Assembly (NCBI RefSeq): GCF_009862265.1 | Contig: NZ_WWGX01000104.1 | Span: 186,183 to 250,182 of the forward strand | Direction: 5' to 3' | Length of the DNA stretch: 64,000 nt | DNA from: Streptomyces sp. SID8352 | Lineage (GTDB): Bacteria > Actinomycetota > Actinomycetes > Streptomycetales > Streptomycetaceae | Part shown: one piece after another, positions 17,276 through 26,897 of the stretch | Layout of the letters: the number at the start of each line of letters is the position of its first letter | Position numbering within the stretch: the first letter of the stretch is position 1 | Position numbers and translations under genes: made by a program | Notes under the pieces: model-generated | The model's input: the letters and a program-made list of their open reading frames with translations, nothing else | What the model was told of the DNA's origin: nothing | The model's database searches: none

Positions 17276-18424
17276 ATGAGCACCTATCGCGACCTCACCG
17301 CCCCCATCGGTTCCCGCCGCGCCCCGGTCCTGCGCACCGTGGGCACCAGGGAACGCCGCTCACACCTCTCCGCCCCCCGGGTGCCGACCGTCGGCATCGA
17401 CATCGGCGGGACCAAGGTCATGGCGGGCGTCGTGGACGCCGACGGCAACATCCTGGAGAAGCTGCGCGCGGAGACCCCGGACAAGTCCAAGAGCCCCCGG
17501 GTCGTCGAGGACACCATCGTCGAGCTGGTGCTCGACCTCTCCGACCGGCACGACGTGCACGCCGTCGGCATCGGCGCGGCCGGCTGGGTCGACGCCGACC
17601 GCAACCGCGTCCTGTTCGCCCCCCACCTCTCCTGGCGCAACGAGCCGCTGCGCGACCGCCTCGCGGGCCGCCTCGCCGTCCCCGTGCTCGTGGACAACGA
17701 CGCCAACGCCGCCGCCTGGGCCGAGTGGCGCTTCGGCGCCGGACGCGACGAGGACCACCTCGTCATGATCACCCTGGGCACCGGCATCGGCGGCGCGATC
17801 CTGGAGGACGGCCGGGTCAAGCGCGGCAAGTACGGGGTCGCGGGGGAGTTCGGCCACATGCAGGTCGTCCCCGGCGGACACCGCTGCCCCTGCGGCAACC
17901 GGGGCTGCTGGGAGCAGTACAGCTCCGGCAACGCCCTGGTGCGGGAGGCCCGCGAGCTGGCCGCCGCCGACTCCCCGGTGGCGTACGGGATCATCGAGCA
18001 CGTCAAGGGGAACACCGGCGACATCACCGGCCCGATGATCACCGAGCTGGCCCGGGGCGGCGACGCCATGTGCGTCGAACTGCTCCAGGACATCGGCCAG
18101 TGGCTCGGCGTCGGCATCGCCAACCTCGCCGCGGCCCTCGACCCCTCCTGCTTCGTGATCGGCGGCGGCGTCAGCGCGGCCGACGACCTGCTGATCGGCC
18201 CCGCGCGGGACGCCTTCAGACGCCAGCTCACCGGGCGCGGCTACCGCCCCGAGGCCCGGATCGTCCGCGCCCGGCTCGGCCCCGAGGCCGGCATGGTCGG
18301 CGCCGCCGACCTGGCCCGGCTGGTCGCCCGCCGCTTCCGCCGCGCCAAACGGCGCCGGGTGGAACGCCACGAGCGCTACGAACGGTACGCGGAGGCCCGC
18401 GACACGGCCCGGGAGTCGCTGTGA
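17276..18424 (+). CDS. ROK-family sugar kinase
   Basis: 382 aa. ATP-binding IGIDIGGTKVMAGVVD motif (about 39-54), catalytic Asp in VLVDNDANAAAWAE, phosphate loop TLGTGIGGAI, and the zinc-binding ROK signature GHRCPCGNRGCWEQYSSG. The length exceeds the usual 310-320 because of about 38 extra N-terminal residues and an Arg-rich tail (RRFRRAKRRRVERHERYERY). It phosphorylates a hexose such as glucose; the exact sugar is not readable from sequence. CACAAT at 17262-17267, 8 nt before ATG 17276, with no ribosome-binding site, suggests a leaderless start. It overlaps the next gene by 4 bp and probably completes the sugar locus. Confidence 0.88.
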   Translation: MSTYRDLTAPIGSRRAPVLRTVGTRERRSHLSAPRVPTVGIDIGGTKVMAGVVDADGNILEKLRAETPDKSKSPRVVEDTIVELVLDLSDRHDVHAVGIGAAGWVDADRNRVLFAPHLSWRNEPLRDRLAGRLAVPVLVDNDANAAAWAEWRFGAGRDEDHLVMITLGTGIGGAILEDGRVKRGKYGVAGEFGHMQVVPGGHRCPCGNRGCWEQYSSGNALVREARELAAADSPVAYGIIEHVKGNTGDITGPMITELARGGDAMCVELLQDIGQWLGVGIANLAAALDPSCFVIGGGVSAADDLLIGPARDAFRRQLTGRGYRPEARIVRARLGPEAGMVGAADLARLVARRFRRAKRRRVERHERYERYAEARDTARESL

Positions 18425-19101
18425 CGGGCTCCCCGGGCCGCCGGGGGGCGCTGCCGCAGCAGTCGGGGACCGCGCCCCGGGACGAGGACCCGCACGGGCC
18501 CCCGGACGGCGCGGACGCCACCGGCACCCGGGACGCCCACGACACGCCCGGCGCGCCCCGGGCGGAGCGCCCGCCGGAGGACCGGCGGCACATGATCCGC
18601 CGCCGCGCGCTCACCCTGCTGACCATCGTGCTGCTGATCGGCGTCCCGGCCGGCTATCTGGTGATCTCCGCCAACCAGAGCCGCAGCAGCGGGCGGGACA
18701 AGGAGGCGAAGTACGCCGCCACCGGCCTGACCGAGGGCTGGCCGTCGAAGCTCCAGCGGCGCATCTACGAGGTGCCGGTCCCGGTGCCGTCCGAAGAGGT
18801 CGCCCACTACGAGACGAACAACTGGCGCACCAGCCGCCTCTACGTCCAGTTCGAGACGACCGCGGCGGGGCTGGACGCCTTCCTCGCCGGGGTGGGCGTC
18901 GGACGGGACGCCCTGGAGGAGGGCGTGATCGCCGTCAACGACCGCGCCCGGCAGGTCGCCGGGTGGGAGTTCGACGGGACGGGCGACTGGTGGGGGCTGA
19001 CCCATGTCCAGGAGAACCCGCGGCCCACCCAGGACATCGTCGTGAACATGGCCGACCCGGACTATCCGATGGTCTACGTGGTCTCCCACACGGTGCCGTG
19101 A
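18421..19101 (+). CDS. Single-span membrane protein, unknown function
   Basis: 226 aa from a GTG overlapping the ROK kinase stop (GTGA). Residues 1-55 are polar and Pro/Asp/Gly-rich (cytoplasmic). One membrane helix (about 60-80, ALTLLTIVLLIGVPAGYLVISA) is followed by an extracytoplasmic domain of about 140 residues with LYVQFETTAAGLDAFLAGVG and WWGLTHVQENPRPTQDIVVN. Similar one-span proteins often follow sugar kinases in Streptomyces, but I cannot assign a role. Co-translation with the kinase is likely. Confidence 0.82.
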   Translation: MTGSPGRRGALPQQSGTAPRDEDPHGPPDGADATGTRDAHDTPGAPRAERPPEDRRHMIRRRALTLLTIVLLIGVPAGYLVISANQSRSSGRDKEAKYAATGLTEGWPSKLQRRIYEVPVPVPSEEVAHYETNNWRTSRLYVQFETTAAGLDAFLAGVGVGRDALEEGVIAVNDRARQVAGWEFDGTGDWWGLTHVQENPRPTQDIVVNMADPDYPMVYVVSHTVP

Positions 19102-19625
19102 GCGGGACGCGGCGGCGCGGCGCGGCCGGGTGACGCGGCGCGGCGGTGCGATGCGGTGGTGGTGCTGCGCGGCCGTGGGGCGCGGTGACCGTCGGCGCGG
19201 TGCGGGCGGTGCGGGCGGTGCGGTGGTGCCGGCGTCCGGCGGCGGTGGGGCCCACCGGGTGGTGACGCCGGACACCGGGTGGTGGCACCCGCGCCCCGGG
19301 CGACGGGGACGGTGGCGGGGATGACGGGGCGGCCCGGGCGGTGGTCCGGGGCGGGCCCGGCGGCGTATCCGGGCAGGCTCTCCTCCGGAGAGTCCGGGAT
19401 GTCGTCCCGGTACCGACGGCGCCGGCAGATCCGGCACCCCCCTGACGGTCCCGGCACGCCTGACGCTCCCGGCGCGCCAGGCGCTCCCCGGACGGCCCGG
19501 TCGCCCCGGCCGTCTCCAGGCCCCGAAGCGTCCGCTCGCGCCCACCGTCCGCAGAGGACGTCGGGGCCGATTGTCGGACCCCGCCCGTAGAGTCGGAGAC
19601 GACTGATCCGACGGAGGGCCGGGAG
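19102..19625. other. Gene-free gap
   Basis: 524 bp of G+C-rich sequence with GTGCGGGCG reiterations near 19200-19225 and no supported gene. GGAGGG at 19613-19618 is the ribosome-binding site of the helicase. Confidence 0.5.
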
Positions 19626-22601
19626 GTGACACAACGTATGCGGGACATGGCGGTGGCCGAGACGAACGCCGACGGCCGGGCGGCGGGCGCGGCGGCCGGG
19701 CGCGGCCACGGGCACCGTCCCGCGCGCGCGGCGGAGCGGGCGGCGGGCGGCCCCCCGGCCGCGGCGGAGGCCGTGCCGCCCGGGCTCGCCGCCGTGTTCC
19801 TGCCCGCCCCGCTCCCGCGCGACGGCCGGATCGCCTTCTGGGACCCGGCGGGCGCCCCCGGCCCGCCCGCCGGGGACGGGGAGATCACCGTCGTCCGCCC
19901 GCACGGCTCGTCCGTACGGCGCCGGACCACCCCCGCGCTGTCCCTGCCGGTCGCCGAGGCACTGCCCCTGCTGGTGCGCGCCCGCCGCGATCCGGCCGCG
20001 CACCCGGCCACCGCCTGCTGGGGGGCCGCCGCGCTGCACGCCCTGCGGCTGACGGCGCGCGGGCGGCTGCTGCCCGGCCTGACGCCCGACGGCGACGACG
20101 CCTGGCGCGCCGGGCCCCTGGACCCGGAGGACCTGGCGCATCTGCGCGCGGTCGCCGCCGCCCTGCCCCCGGAGGGCCACGCCGTGCCGCTGGACGGCCC
20201 CGGGCCGATCCGGCTGCCGGAGCCGGAGGCGCTGATGCGGTCCTTCCTCGACGCCGTCGCGGACACCCTGCCCCGCACTCCCGCCGCCCCCCACGCCTGC
20301 GGGCGCCCCTTCGCCGGGCCCGGGGCCCACCGCCTGCCCGGCGCGCGGGACTGGGCCGCGGAGGTCGCCGCCGGCATGGACGCGGGCGTGCGGATCTCGC
20401 TCCGCCTCGACCTCTCCGCGTACGACGTCTTCGACGGGGAGGCCGAGCGCCGGGACGCGGCGGGCGGGGGCGCCGCCGCGCGCGGCGCCGGGGCGGCCGT
20501 CGTCCAGGTGCACAGCCTCGCCGACCCCACGCTGGTGGCCGACGCCGCCGACCTCTGGTCGGGCGCCGCCGACGCCGCCTTCGGCCCCCGCGCCCGGGTG
20601 GACACCGCCCTCGCGGTGCGCCGGGCCGCCCGGACCTGGCCGCCGCTGGACCGGCTCACCGAGCAGGACGTGCCCGACGTGCTGAGCCTGTCCGCACCGG
20701 AGGTCGTCGACCTGCTCGGCGTGGCGGCCACCCGCCTCGCCGCGGCCGGCGTCGCCGTGCACTGGCCCCGGGACCTGGCCCAGGACCTCACCGCGGCCGC
20801 CGTCGTCCGCCCCGCCCCCGGTTCCGCCACCGACGGCACCGGCTTCTTCGAGAGCGCCGACCTGCTGCGCTTCCGCTGGCAGCTGGCGCTCGGCGGCGAC
20901 CCGCTCACCGAGGCCGAGATGGACACCCTGGCCGAGGCCCACCGGCCGGTCGTGCGGCTGCGCGACCGGTGGGTCCTGGTCGACCCCGAGCTGGTCCGCC
21001 GGGCCCGCAGGCGCGACCTCGGCCTGCTCGATCCGGTCGACGCCCTGGCCGTCGCCCTCACCGGCAGCGCCGAGGCCGACGGCGAGACGGTCGAGGTGGT
21101 GCCCGAGGGCGCCCTGGCAGCCCTGCGCGACCGGCTGACGGCGGGCATCCGGCCCGCCGAGCCGCCCCCCGGCCTGCGCGCGACGCTGCGCGACTACCAG
21201 TTGCGCGGGCTGGCCTGGCTGGAGCTGATGACCTCCCTCGGCCTCGGCGGCTGCCTCGCCGACGACATGGGGCTCGGCAAGACGGTCACCGTCATCGCGC
21301 TGCACCTGAAGCGGGCGCGGACCGAGCCGACCCTCGTGGTCTGCCCCGCCTCGCTGCTGGGCAACTGGCAGCGGGAGATCACCCGCTTCGCCCCCGGCGT
21401 GCCCGTCCGCCGCTTCCACGGCGCCGACCGCTCCCTGGACGGCCCGGAGGGCGGCTTCGTCCTCACCACCTACGGCACCATGCGGTCCGCCGCGCCCGAC
21501 CTGGCCGAACGGGGCTGGGGCATGGTCGTCGCCGACGAGGCGCAGCACGTCAAGAACCCCCACTCCGCCACCGCCAGGGCCCTGCGCACCATCCCGTCGC
21601 CCGCGCGGGTCGCGCTCAGCGGCACCCCGGTCGAGAACAACCTCTCCGAGCTGTGGGCCCTGCTCGACTGGACGACCCCCGGTCTGCTCGGCCCCCTCAG
21701 GTCCTTCCGCGCCCGGCACGCCCGCGCCGTGGAGAACGGCGAGGACGGGGAGGCCGTGGAGCGGCTCGCCCGGCTGATCCGCCCTTTCCTGCTGCGCCGC
21801 CGGAAGTCCGACCCCGGCATCGTGCCCGAGCTGCCGCCGAAGACCGAGACGGACCACTCGGTCCCGCTCACCCGCGAGCAGGCGGCGCTGTACGAGGCGG
21901 TGGTCCGCGAGTCGATGCTCGCCATCGAGGCGGCCGGGGGAATCGCCCGCCGGGGGCTGGTGCTGAAGCTCCTCACGTCGCTCAAGCAGATCTGCGACCA
22001 CCCCGCGCTGTTCCTCAAGGAGGCGGACGGCGGGGGAGGGGCGGCCGGGGCCGCGGGGGACCGCATGGCCGCCCGCTCGGGCAAACTCGCCCTGCTGGAC
22101 GAGCTGTTGGACACCGTGCTCGCGGAGGACGGCTCGGTCCTGGTCTTCACCCAGTACGTCGGCATGGCCCGGCTGATCACCGCGCACCTGGCGGCCCGCG
22201 CGGTCCCCGTCGACCTGCTGCACGGGGGTACGCCGGTGGCGGAGCGGGAGCGCATGGTGGACCGCTTCCAGAGCGGGGCGACCCCCGTGCTGGTCCTGTC
22301 CCTCAAGGCCGCGGGAACCGGCCTCAACCTCACCCGCGCGGGCCATGTCGTGCACGTCGACCGCTGGTGGAACCCGGCCGTCGAGGAGCAGGCGACCGAC
22401 CGCGCCTACCGCATCGGCCAGACCCAGCCGGTCCAGGTCCACCGCCTCATCACCGAGGGCACGGTGGAGGACCGCATCGCGGAGATGCTTGAAGCCAAGC
22501 GGGCCCTGGCCGACGCGGTCCTCGGCACCGGCGAGTCCGCGCTCACCGAGCTGACCGACCGCGAGCTGACCGATCTGGTGTCCCTGCGGAGGCCGTCATG
22601 A
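19626..22601 (+). CDS. SNF2/HepA-family DEAD-like helicase
   Basis: 991 aa from GTG 19626 (GGAGGG 7 nt upstream). The N-terminal half carries the bacterial SNF2-associated domain (about 330-480). The SNF2 ATPase core starts LRATLRDYQLRGLAWLELM, with Walker A DDMGLGKT (546-553), motif II DEAQ (637-640), motif III LSGTPVENNL, and the helicase C lobe VLVFTQYVGMARLI...LSLKAAGTGLNLT...DRAYRIGQTQPVQVHRLI. Such proteins translocate on double-stranded DNA and remodel protein-DNA complexes. It overlaps the SWIM-domain gene by 4 bp, the usual partner arrangement in actinobacteria. Residues 1-60 are low complexity. Confidence 0.93.
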   Translation: MTQRMRDMAVAETNADGRAAGAAAGRGHGHRPARAAERAAGGPPAAAEAVPPGLAAVFLPAPLPRDGRIAFWDPAGAPGPPAGDGEITVVRPHGSSVRRRTTPALSLPVAEALPLLVRARRDPAAHPATACWGAAALHALRLTARGRLLPGLTPDGDDAWRAGPLDPEDLAHLRAVAAALPPEGHAVPLDGPGPIRLPEPEALMRSFLDAVADTLPRTPAAPHACGRPFAGPGAHRLPGARDWAAEVAAGMDAGVRISLRLDLSAYDVFDGEAERRDAAGGGAAARGAGAAVVQVHSLADPTLVADAADLWSGAADAAFGPRARVDTALAVRRAARTWPPLDRLTEQDVPDVLSLSAPEVVDLLGVAATRLAAAGVAVHWPRDLAQDLTAAAVVRPAPGSATDGTGFFESADLLRFRWQLALGGDPLTEAEMDTLAEAHRPVVRLRDRWVLVDPELVRRARRRDLGLLDPVDALAVALTGSAEADGETVEVVPEGALAALRDRLTAGIRPAEPPPGLRATLRDYQLRGLAWLELMTSLGLGGCLADDMGLGKTVTVIALHLKRARTEPTLVVCPASLLGNWQREITRFAPGVPVRRFHGADRSLDGPEGGFVLTTYGTMRSAAPDLAERGWGMVVADEAQHVKNPHSATARALRTIPSPARVALSGTPVENNLSELWALLDWTTPGLLGPLRSFRARHARAVENGEDGEAVERLARLIRPFLLRRRKSDPGIVPELPPKTETDHSVPLTREQAALYEAVVRESMLAIEAAGGIARRGLVLKLLTSLKQICDHPALFLKEADGGGGAAGAAGDRMAARSGKLALLDELLDTVLAEDGSVLVFTQYVGMARLITAHLAARAVPVDLLHGGTPVAERERMVDRFQSGATPVLVLSLKAAGTGLNLTRAGHVVHVDRWWNPAVEEQATDRAYRIGQTQPVQVHRLITEGTVEDRIAEMLEAKRALADAVLGTGESALTELTDRELTDLVSLRRPS

Positions 22602-25600
22602 CCCCCCGCCCGGCCGACGCCGCCCGTGCGGCCCTGCGCGCGGCGCGGGGGGAGGCGCCGCCACCGGCAGGGGGCGGGGCGCCGTCCCCCTCCGCTCCGC
22701 CGCCGTCCCCTCCGGTCGCTCCGGTGGACCCTGACGCGTCGGCGCCGGCCGGCACCGGGGAGTGGGACGGGCCGATGACACCCGCAGGGGCGGGGGCACC
22801 GGCCGGGCCGGAGGCGGCGGAAGCGCCCGGGGCGCCGTCCGGGTCCGTGCGTCCCGACGCGTGGCGTCCGGCCGACGCGGCCCGCGCGGCCCTGCGCCGT
22901 GCCCGCGGTGCCCAGCGGATGCCCGGCCCCGACGAGGGCGCCGACATCGGCGCCGAGCCGTCCGGCGATGGGGCGTCGGCGGTTCCGGGTGCCCGGTCCC
23001 CGGCCGGCCGCAAGGACGCCCCGGACGCCGCACCCGGCCCGGAGGGGGCGCGGCCCGGCGCGGACCGGGCCCGGGGGACCGGTGGCAAGGGGCCCGTCCG
23101 CGGGACCGGTGCCGAGCGCGGCGTCGCGGTCGGCGCGGAGGTCCCGCTGTCCCCGGCCGTGGACGACGGCGGGTCCGGAGCCTCGGACACGGAGGGCGGG
23201 CCGGGGGCCGGGGTGGCGATGCGGAGGGTCACCGACGGGCCGGAGCCGGCTCCGGCGTCCTTTTCGGACGCGGCTGCCGCTGCCGCTGCCGCTGCAGTGG
23301 TGGGCGGTGCGGGGTCGCGCCCAGTGCCCGGTGCGGAGGCCGAAGCCGCCGGGGCCGGTGGGGCGGACGGCCGCACCGCCGCACCTGCCCCGGTCGTCGG
23401 GGCACGGGGCGGCCGCCCCGGGGACGTGGCACGCGAGGCGTTGCGGGAGGCCCGGCGGAAGGCGTCGGCGGAGAAGGACGCGGCGGAAGCGGGGCGGGGG
23501 CGGCGTTCCCGCCGTACGGCCGCCGGACCCGGACACCGGGGCGGTGCTCCCCACGGCGACGCGCGGGCCCGCGAGGTGCGCGAGGCGCTGGCGGACGCCT
23601 TCCGGCTGCCCTGGGACAAGGAGGCCGCCTCGGCCAACGGCGCCGCCGCGGTGGCGGCTTCGGCCGGAACAGCGACTCCGCTGGGGGAGGGCTCCGGGTC
23701 CGAGGGCTGCGCCGCCGGGGATCCCGGCCCCGAGGGGGCGGCTCAGAGCCCTGCGGTCCGCCCGCCCCGGGGGCGGAATCCGGACGATGCCCCGAGCCCG
23801 CCGGTGTCCGAGCCGTGGCGCGGTCCGGACGCTGGGCGCTATGCGACCGGTTCGGAGCGTACGTCGGCCAACAGGCTGCTCAAGGGGGCTGGTTCGAAGC
23901 GAGCAGAAGATCCGGGACCGGCCGCGGCCGGCCGGCCCGCGCCGGACGACGCAGCAGTGCTGCGCCGGGCGGACGGTCCACGGCTTCTCGACGGGCCCGG
24001 GTCGGAGCCTGCTTCCGGCTCAGGCTCCGGCTCCGGGGAACGGGGCGCGGGGGGTTCCGGGCGGAGGCGGGAGCCCCGGCCCGGGCCAGGGGAGGCGTCC
24101 GGCGGCGACCAGGGGGCCGGATCCGAGCCGGTGTCTCCTGTCTCCGAGTCCGGCTTCGTGCACCGGGCCGAGGACCGGACCGGCGACGAGTCCGGGGTTG
24201 TGTCCGGGGGCGCACACGGGTCGGGTTCTGGACGCAGGTCTTCCGGCTCCGAGCCCGGGTGCGGAACCAGGGCCAGGAGCGGGGCAGGAGCTGAGTCCGG
24301 ACCAGGTCCCGGGGGCGGGCCCGGCGGTGACGACCGATCTGCCTCCGGGCTCGGATCTCCTCACTCCGAGCCCGGCTTCGCGTCCCGGGAGAAGCGCCGG
24401 ACCGGCGACGAGTCCGGGGCTGCGTCCGGGGGCGATCACGCCTCCGGTTCCGATCCCGGGCCTTCCGGTTCCGAGCCCGGGTTCCCGTTGTGGGCCGGGG
24501 GCCGGACCGAGGCTGGGAGCGGGTCGGAGTTTGGGGTTGAGCCCGGTTCCGACGAGCATGGGGCTGGTTCCGAGCCCGGGGGCTCGCCCTGGGACGAGGG
24601 CGGGCCCGGCGACGACCCCGGACCGGAGTCCGCAGCCGAACCCGTGGGCGGACACGGGTCCGAAACCGAGCCGAAGCCGGCGGCCCGGAGGCCGGGGCCG
24701 AGGCATGATCCAGCGGCCGGAGCCGGAGCCGGAGCCGGAGCCGGGGCTCAGGCCGGGGCCGCGTACCGGTCCCGCCTCCGGGCGTCCGGCGTCGCAGATC
24801 CCGGAACCCGCCGCCCGCACGAGGCGTCCCGGGCGGCCGATCCCGCGCCCCGGCCCGAGTCCTTGGTGGCCGATGCCGCCTCCCGGCCCGAGCCCCGTGC
24901 GGCTGGTACGGCGTCCGCGACCCGGTCCCGTGCCGCCGGTGGAGCGGCCCCGCCCCGCGCGGAGGAGCCGACCGCACCGGCGGCCCCCCGCGCGCCCCGT
25001 TCCATGGCGGCCCCGGACCGGGACGGCGACCTGCGCCGCACCTTCCCCGCCTTCCCGCCCCGTGAGGCGGCGGGGGAGGAGGGCTTCGCCGCGACGTGGT
25101 GGGGCGCGGCGTGGGTGCGGGCGCTGGAGGACGGCGCGCTCGACCCCCAGCGGCTCGCTCGGGGCCGGGGATACGCCGAGCGGGGACACGTCGACGCCAT
25201 CACGGTGACCCCCGGCCACGTCCTGGCGTACGTCCAGGGCGCCCGGCCCCGCCCGTACCGCGTCCAGGTCCGGCTGCGGACGCTCGACGACACCGACTGG
25301 GACCGGTTCCTGGACGCCGCCACCGAGCGGCCGGGCCATATCGCCGCCCTGCTCGACAAGGAGCTGCCGCACTCCCTCGCCGACTGCGGGGTCCCGCTCC
25401 TCCCCGGCCCCGGCGACCTCGCCCCGCAGTGCAACTGCCCCGACTCCGGCCACCCCTGCAAGCACGCCGCCGCCCTCTGCTACCAGACGGCACGCCTCCT
25501 CGACGCCGACCCGTTCGTCCTGCTGCTACTGCGCGGCCGGGGCGAGCGCGGGCTGCTCGACACCCTGTCCCGCCGCAGTGCCGCCCGCGCCGCACGGGAC

Positions 25601-26278
25601 GCGTCGGACAGGTCGGCGCGACCGCCCGGCGTCCGGGCCGCCGACGCGCTGGCCGGGCGTCCGCTCGCGCCGCTGCCGCCCCCGCTGCCCGCGCCTCCGC
25701 ACCCCGAGCAGCCGCCCGCCTTCCCGGCGTCCCCGGACGGCCCGGACCCGTTCGCGCTGGACCAGTTGGCCACGGACGCCGCCGCCCGCGCGCACGCGCT
25801 GTTGACCACGGGCCGCGACCCGGTAGGCGGGCTGACGTTGTGGCAGGACGCCGTCCGCCTCGCCGCCGCCCGCCCCGGGTCGGGGCTCACGGCGGGCAGC
25901 CGCGCGCTCTACGCCGACCTGGCCCGCGCCACCGGCCGCGGCACCCCTGAGCTGGCCCGCGCGGTGGCCGCCTGGCGGCAGGGCGGCCCGGACGGCCTCA
26001 CCACCCTGGAGGACCCCTGGGACCCCCCGGCCGGCCGTTTCGACCGTGCCCGCCCCCTGCTGCTCGCCGCCGGGCACCCCGTCTTCCGCCCCTGGCGCAA
26101 CCACCTCACCCATCCCCGGGGCCACCTCCAGCTCCGCCTGGGCCGCACGGGCCTGTGGTACGCCTACGAGTCCGAGCCGGGCCGCGACGACTGGTGGCCC
26201 AGGGGCGCTCCCGACCTCGACCCGGCCGACGCCCTGACCGGCCCCGGCGGCCCGGCCGAGTACCCCGGGGATACCTGA
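22598..26278 (+). CDS. SWIM zinc-finger protein with very long disordered N-terminus
   Basis: 1226 aa from ATG 22598, overlapping the helicase stop. The conserved part is the last ~410 residues: FAATWWGAAWVRALEDG, LARGRGYAERGHVDAITVTPG, the SWIM finger C945-x-C947-x6-C954-x-H956, then a helical tail. Residues 1-815 are Ala/Gly/Pro/Ser/Glu-rich and predicted disordered, with three near-copies of a short helix (RPADAARAALRAARG at 4-18, again at 90-104, and RPGDVAREALREAR near 272) and many SGSEPG-type repeats after about 480. SWIM partners of SNF2 proteins are usually 400-700 aa. The finger probably binds DNA or the helicase. One unbroken frame argues against a frameshift artefact. Confidence 0.88.
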   Translation: MTPRPADAARAALRAARGEAPPPAGGGAPSPSAPPPSPPVAPVDPDASAPAGTGEWDGPMTPAGAGAPAGPEAAEAPGAPSGSVRPDAWRPADAARAALRRARGAQRMPGPDEGADIGAEPSGDGASAVPGARSPAGRKDAPDAAPGPEGARPGADRARGTGGKGPVRGTGAERGVAVGAEVPLSPAVDDGGSGASDTEGGPGAGVAMRRVTDGPEPAPASFSDAAAAAAAAAVVGGAGSRPVPGAEAEAAGAGGADGRTAAPAPVVGARGGRPGDVAREALREARRKASAEKDAAEAGRGRRSRRTAAGPGHRGGAPHGDARAREVREALADAFRLPWDKEAASANGAAAVAASAGTATPLGEGSGSEGCAAGDPGPEGAAQSPAVRPPRGRNPDDAPSPPVSEPWRGPDAGRYATGSERTSANRLLKGAGSKRAEDPGPAAAGRPAPDDAAVLRRADGPRLLDGPGSEPASGSGSGSGERGAGGSGRRREPRPGPGEASGGDQGAGSEPVSPVSESGFVHRAEDRTGDESGVVSGGAHGSGSGRRSSGSEPGCGTRARSGAGAESGPGPGGGPGGDDRSASGLGSPHSEPGFASREKRRTGDESGAASGGDHASGSDPGPSGSEPGFPLWAGGRTEAGSGSEFGVEPGSDEHGAGSEPGGSPWDEGGPGDDPGPESAAEPVGGHGSETEPKPAARRPGPRHDPAAGAGAGAGAGAQAGAAYRSRLRASGVADPGTRRPHEASRAADPAPRPESLVADAASRPEPRAAGTASATRSRAAGGAAPPRAEEPTAPAAPRAPRSMAAPDRDGDLRRTFPAFPPREAAGEEGFAATWWGAAWVRALEDGALDPQRLARGRGYAERGHVDAITVTPGHVLAYVQGARPRPYRVQVRLRTLDDTDWDRFLDAATERPGHIAALLDKELPHSLADCGVPLLPGPGDLAPQCNCPDSGHPCKHAAALCYQTARLLDADPFVLLLLRGRGERGLLDTLSRRSAARAARDASDRSARPPGVRAADALAGRPLAPLPPPLPAPPHPEQPPAFPASPDGPDPFALDQLATDAAARAHALLTTGRDPVGGLTLWQDAVRLAAARPGSGLTAGSRALYADLARATGRGTPELARAVAAWRQGGPDGLTTLEDPWDPPAGRFDRARPLLLAAGHPVFRPWRNHLTHPRGHLQLRLGRTGLWYAYESEPGRDDWWPRGAPDLDPADALTGPGGPAEYPGDT

Positions 26279-26367
26279 CCCGGGAGCGCGCCGACGTGCA
26301 GCGGGCGAGCGCCACCGCGCAGGGCCCGGCGGAAAGCCGCCTTGCGGATGGGGAGGGCCGGTACTGG

Positions 26368-26887
26368 GGTCCGTCTTCGAAGACCATCAGATGGTGGATC
26401 GTGGTGGCTGTACTACGCCGCCATGAACTCACCGACCAGGAAAGGCAGTTGCATGCCCAGCTGACACTCGACGGCGTGTTCACCCGGCCCCTGCGGCAGA
26501 TCCAGACCCGCTCGGACGCAGCCGGGGACATCGACCGGCTCGTCCAGATCGACTCCACCATCGTCCGCGCCCACCGGCACGCCGCCGCCATCGGCCGAAA
26601 TGGGGGGCTCCGCCGACCGGACGAACCGGAGGATCACGCCCTCGGCCGATCCTGCGGAGGACCGACCACAAGGATCCGCCTCGCCTGCGACGGCAAGGGC
26701 CGCCCCCCTCGCCGTACTGGTGACCCTGGGGCAGCGGCACGACAGCATCTGCGTCGAACGCTGCTTCAACCGGCTCAAAGGCTTCCGCGGCATCGCCACC
26801 CGATACGAGAAGACCGCCACCTCTTGCGAAGCGGCGGTCACACTCGCATCATTTCCGCTCCGGGCAAGATCCGTTTGGAGACAGACC
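26368..26887 (+). mobile_element. Internally deleted IS5-type element
   Basis: 520 bp beginning GGTCCGTCTTCGAAGACC and ending ...GGAGACAGACC, related inverted ends, flanked by CTGG on both sides (26364-26367 and 26888-26891), a probable 4-bp target duplication. Inside are plus-strand transposase pieces in shifted frames: RQIQTRSDAAGDIDRLVQID followed by STIVRAHRHAA, and the C-terminal VERCFNRLKGFRGIATRYEK. The N-terminal domain and a central part are missing, so it is dead. It lies 90 bp after the SWIM-protein stop. Confidence 0.8.
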
Positions 26888-26897
26888 CTGGTCGGAA

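Noticed and set aside
19074-22442. 1122-aa minus-strand frame opposite the SNF2 helicase
   Set aside because: Shadow frame produced by strong third-position G/C bias; the plus strand carries all helicase motifs.
22598-24990. Suspicion that the long N-terminus of the SWIM protein is a frameshift artefact
   Set aside because: One frame stays open and in register from the overlapping ATG to the SWIM domain, and it contains conserved-looking helix repeats; kept as real, with the caveat noted.
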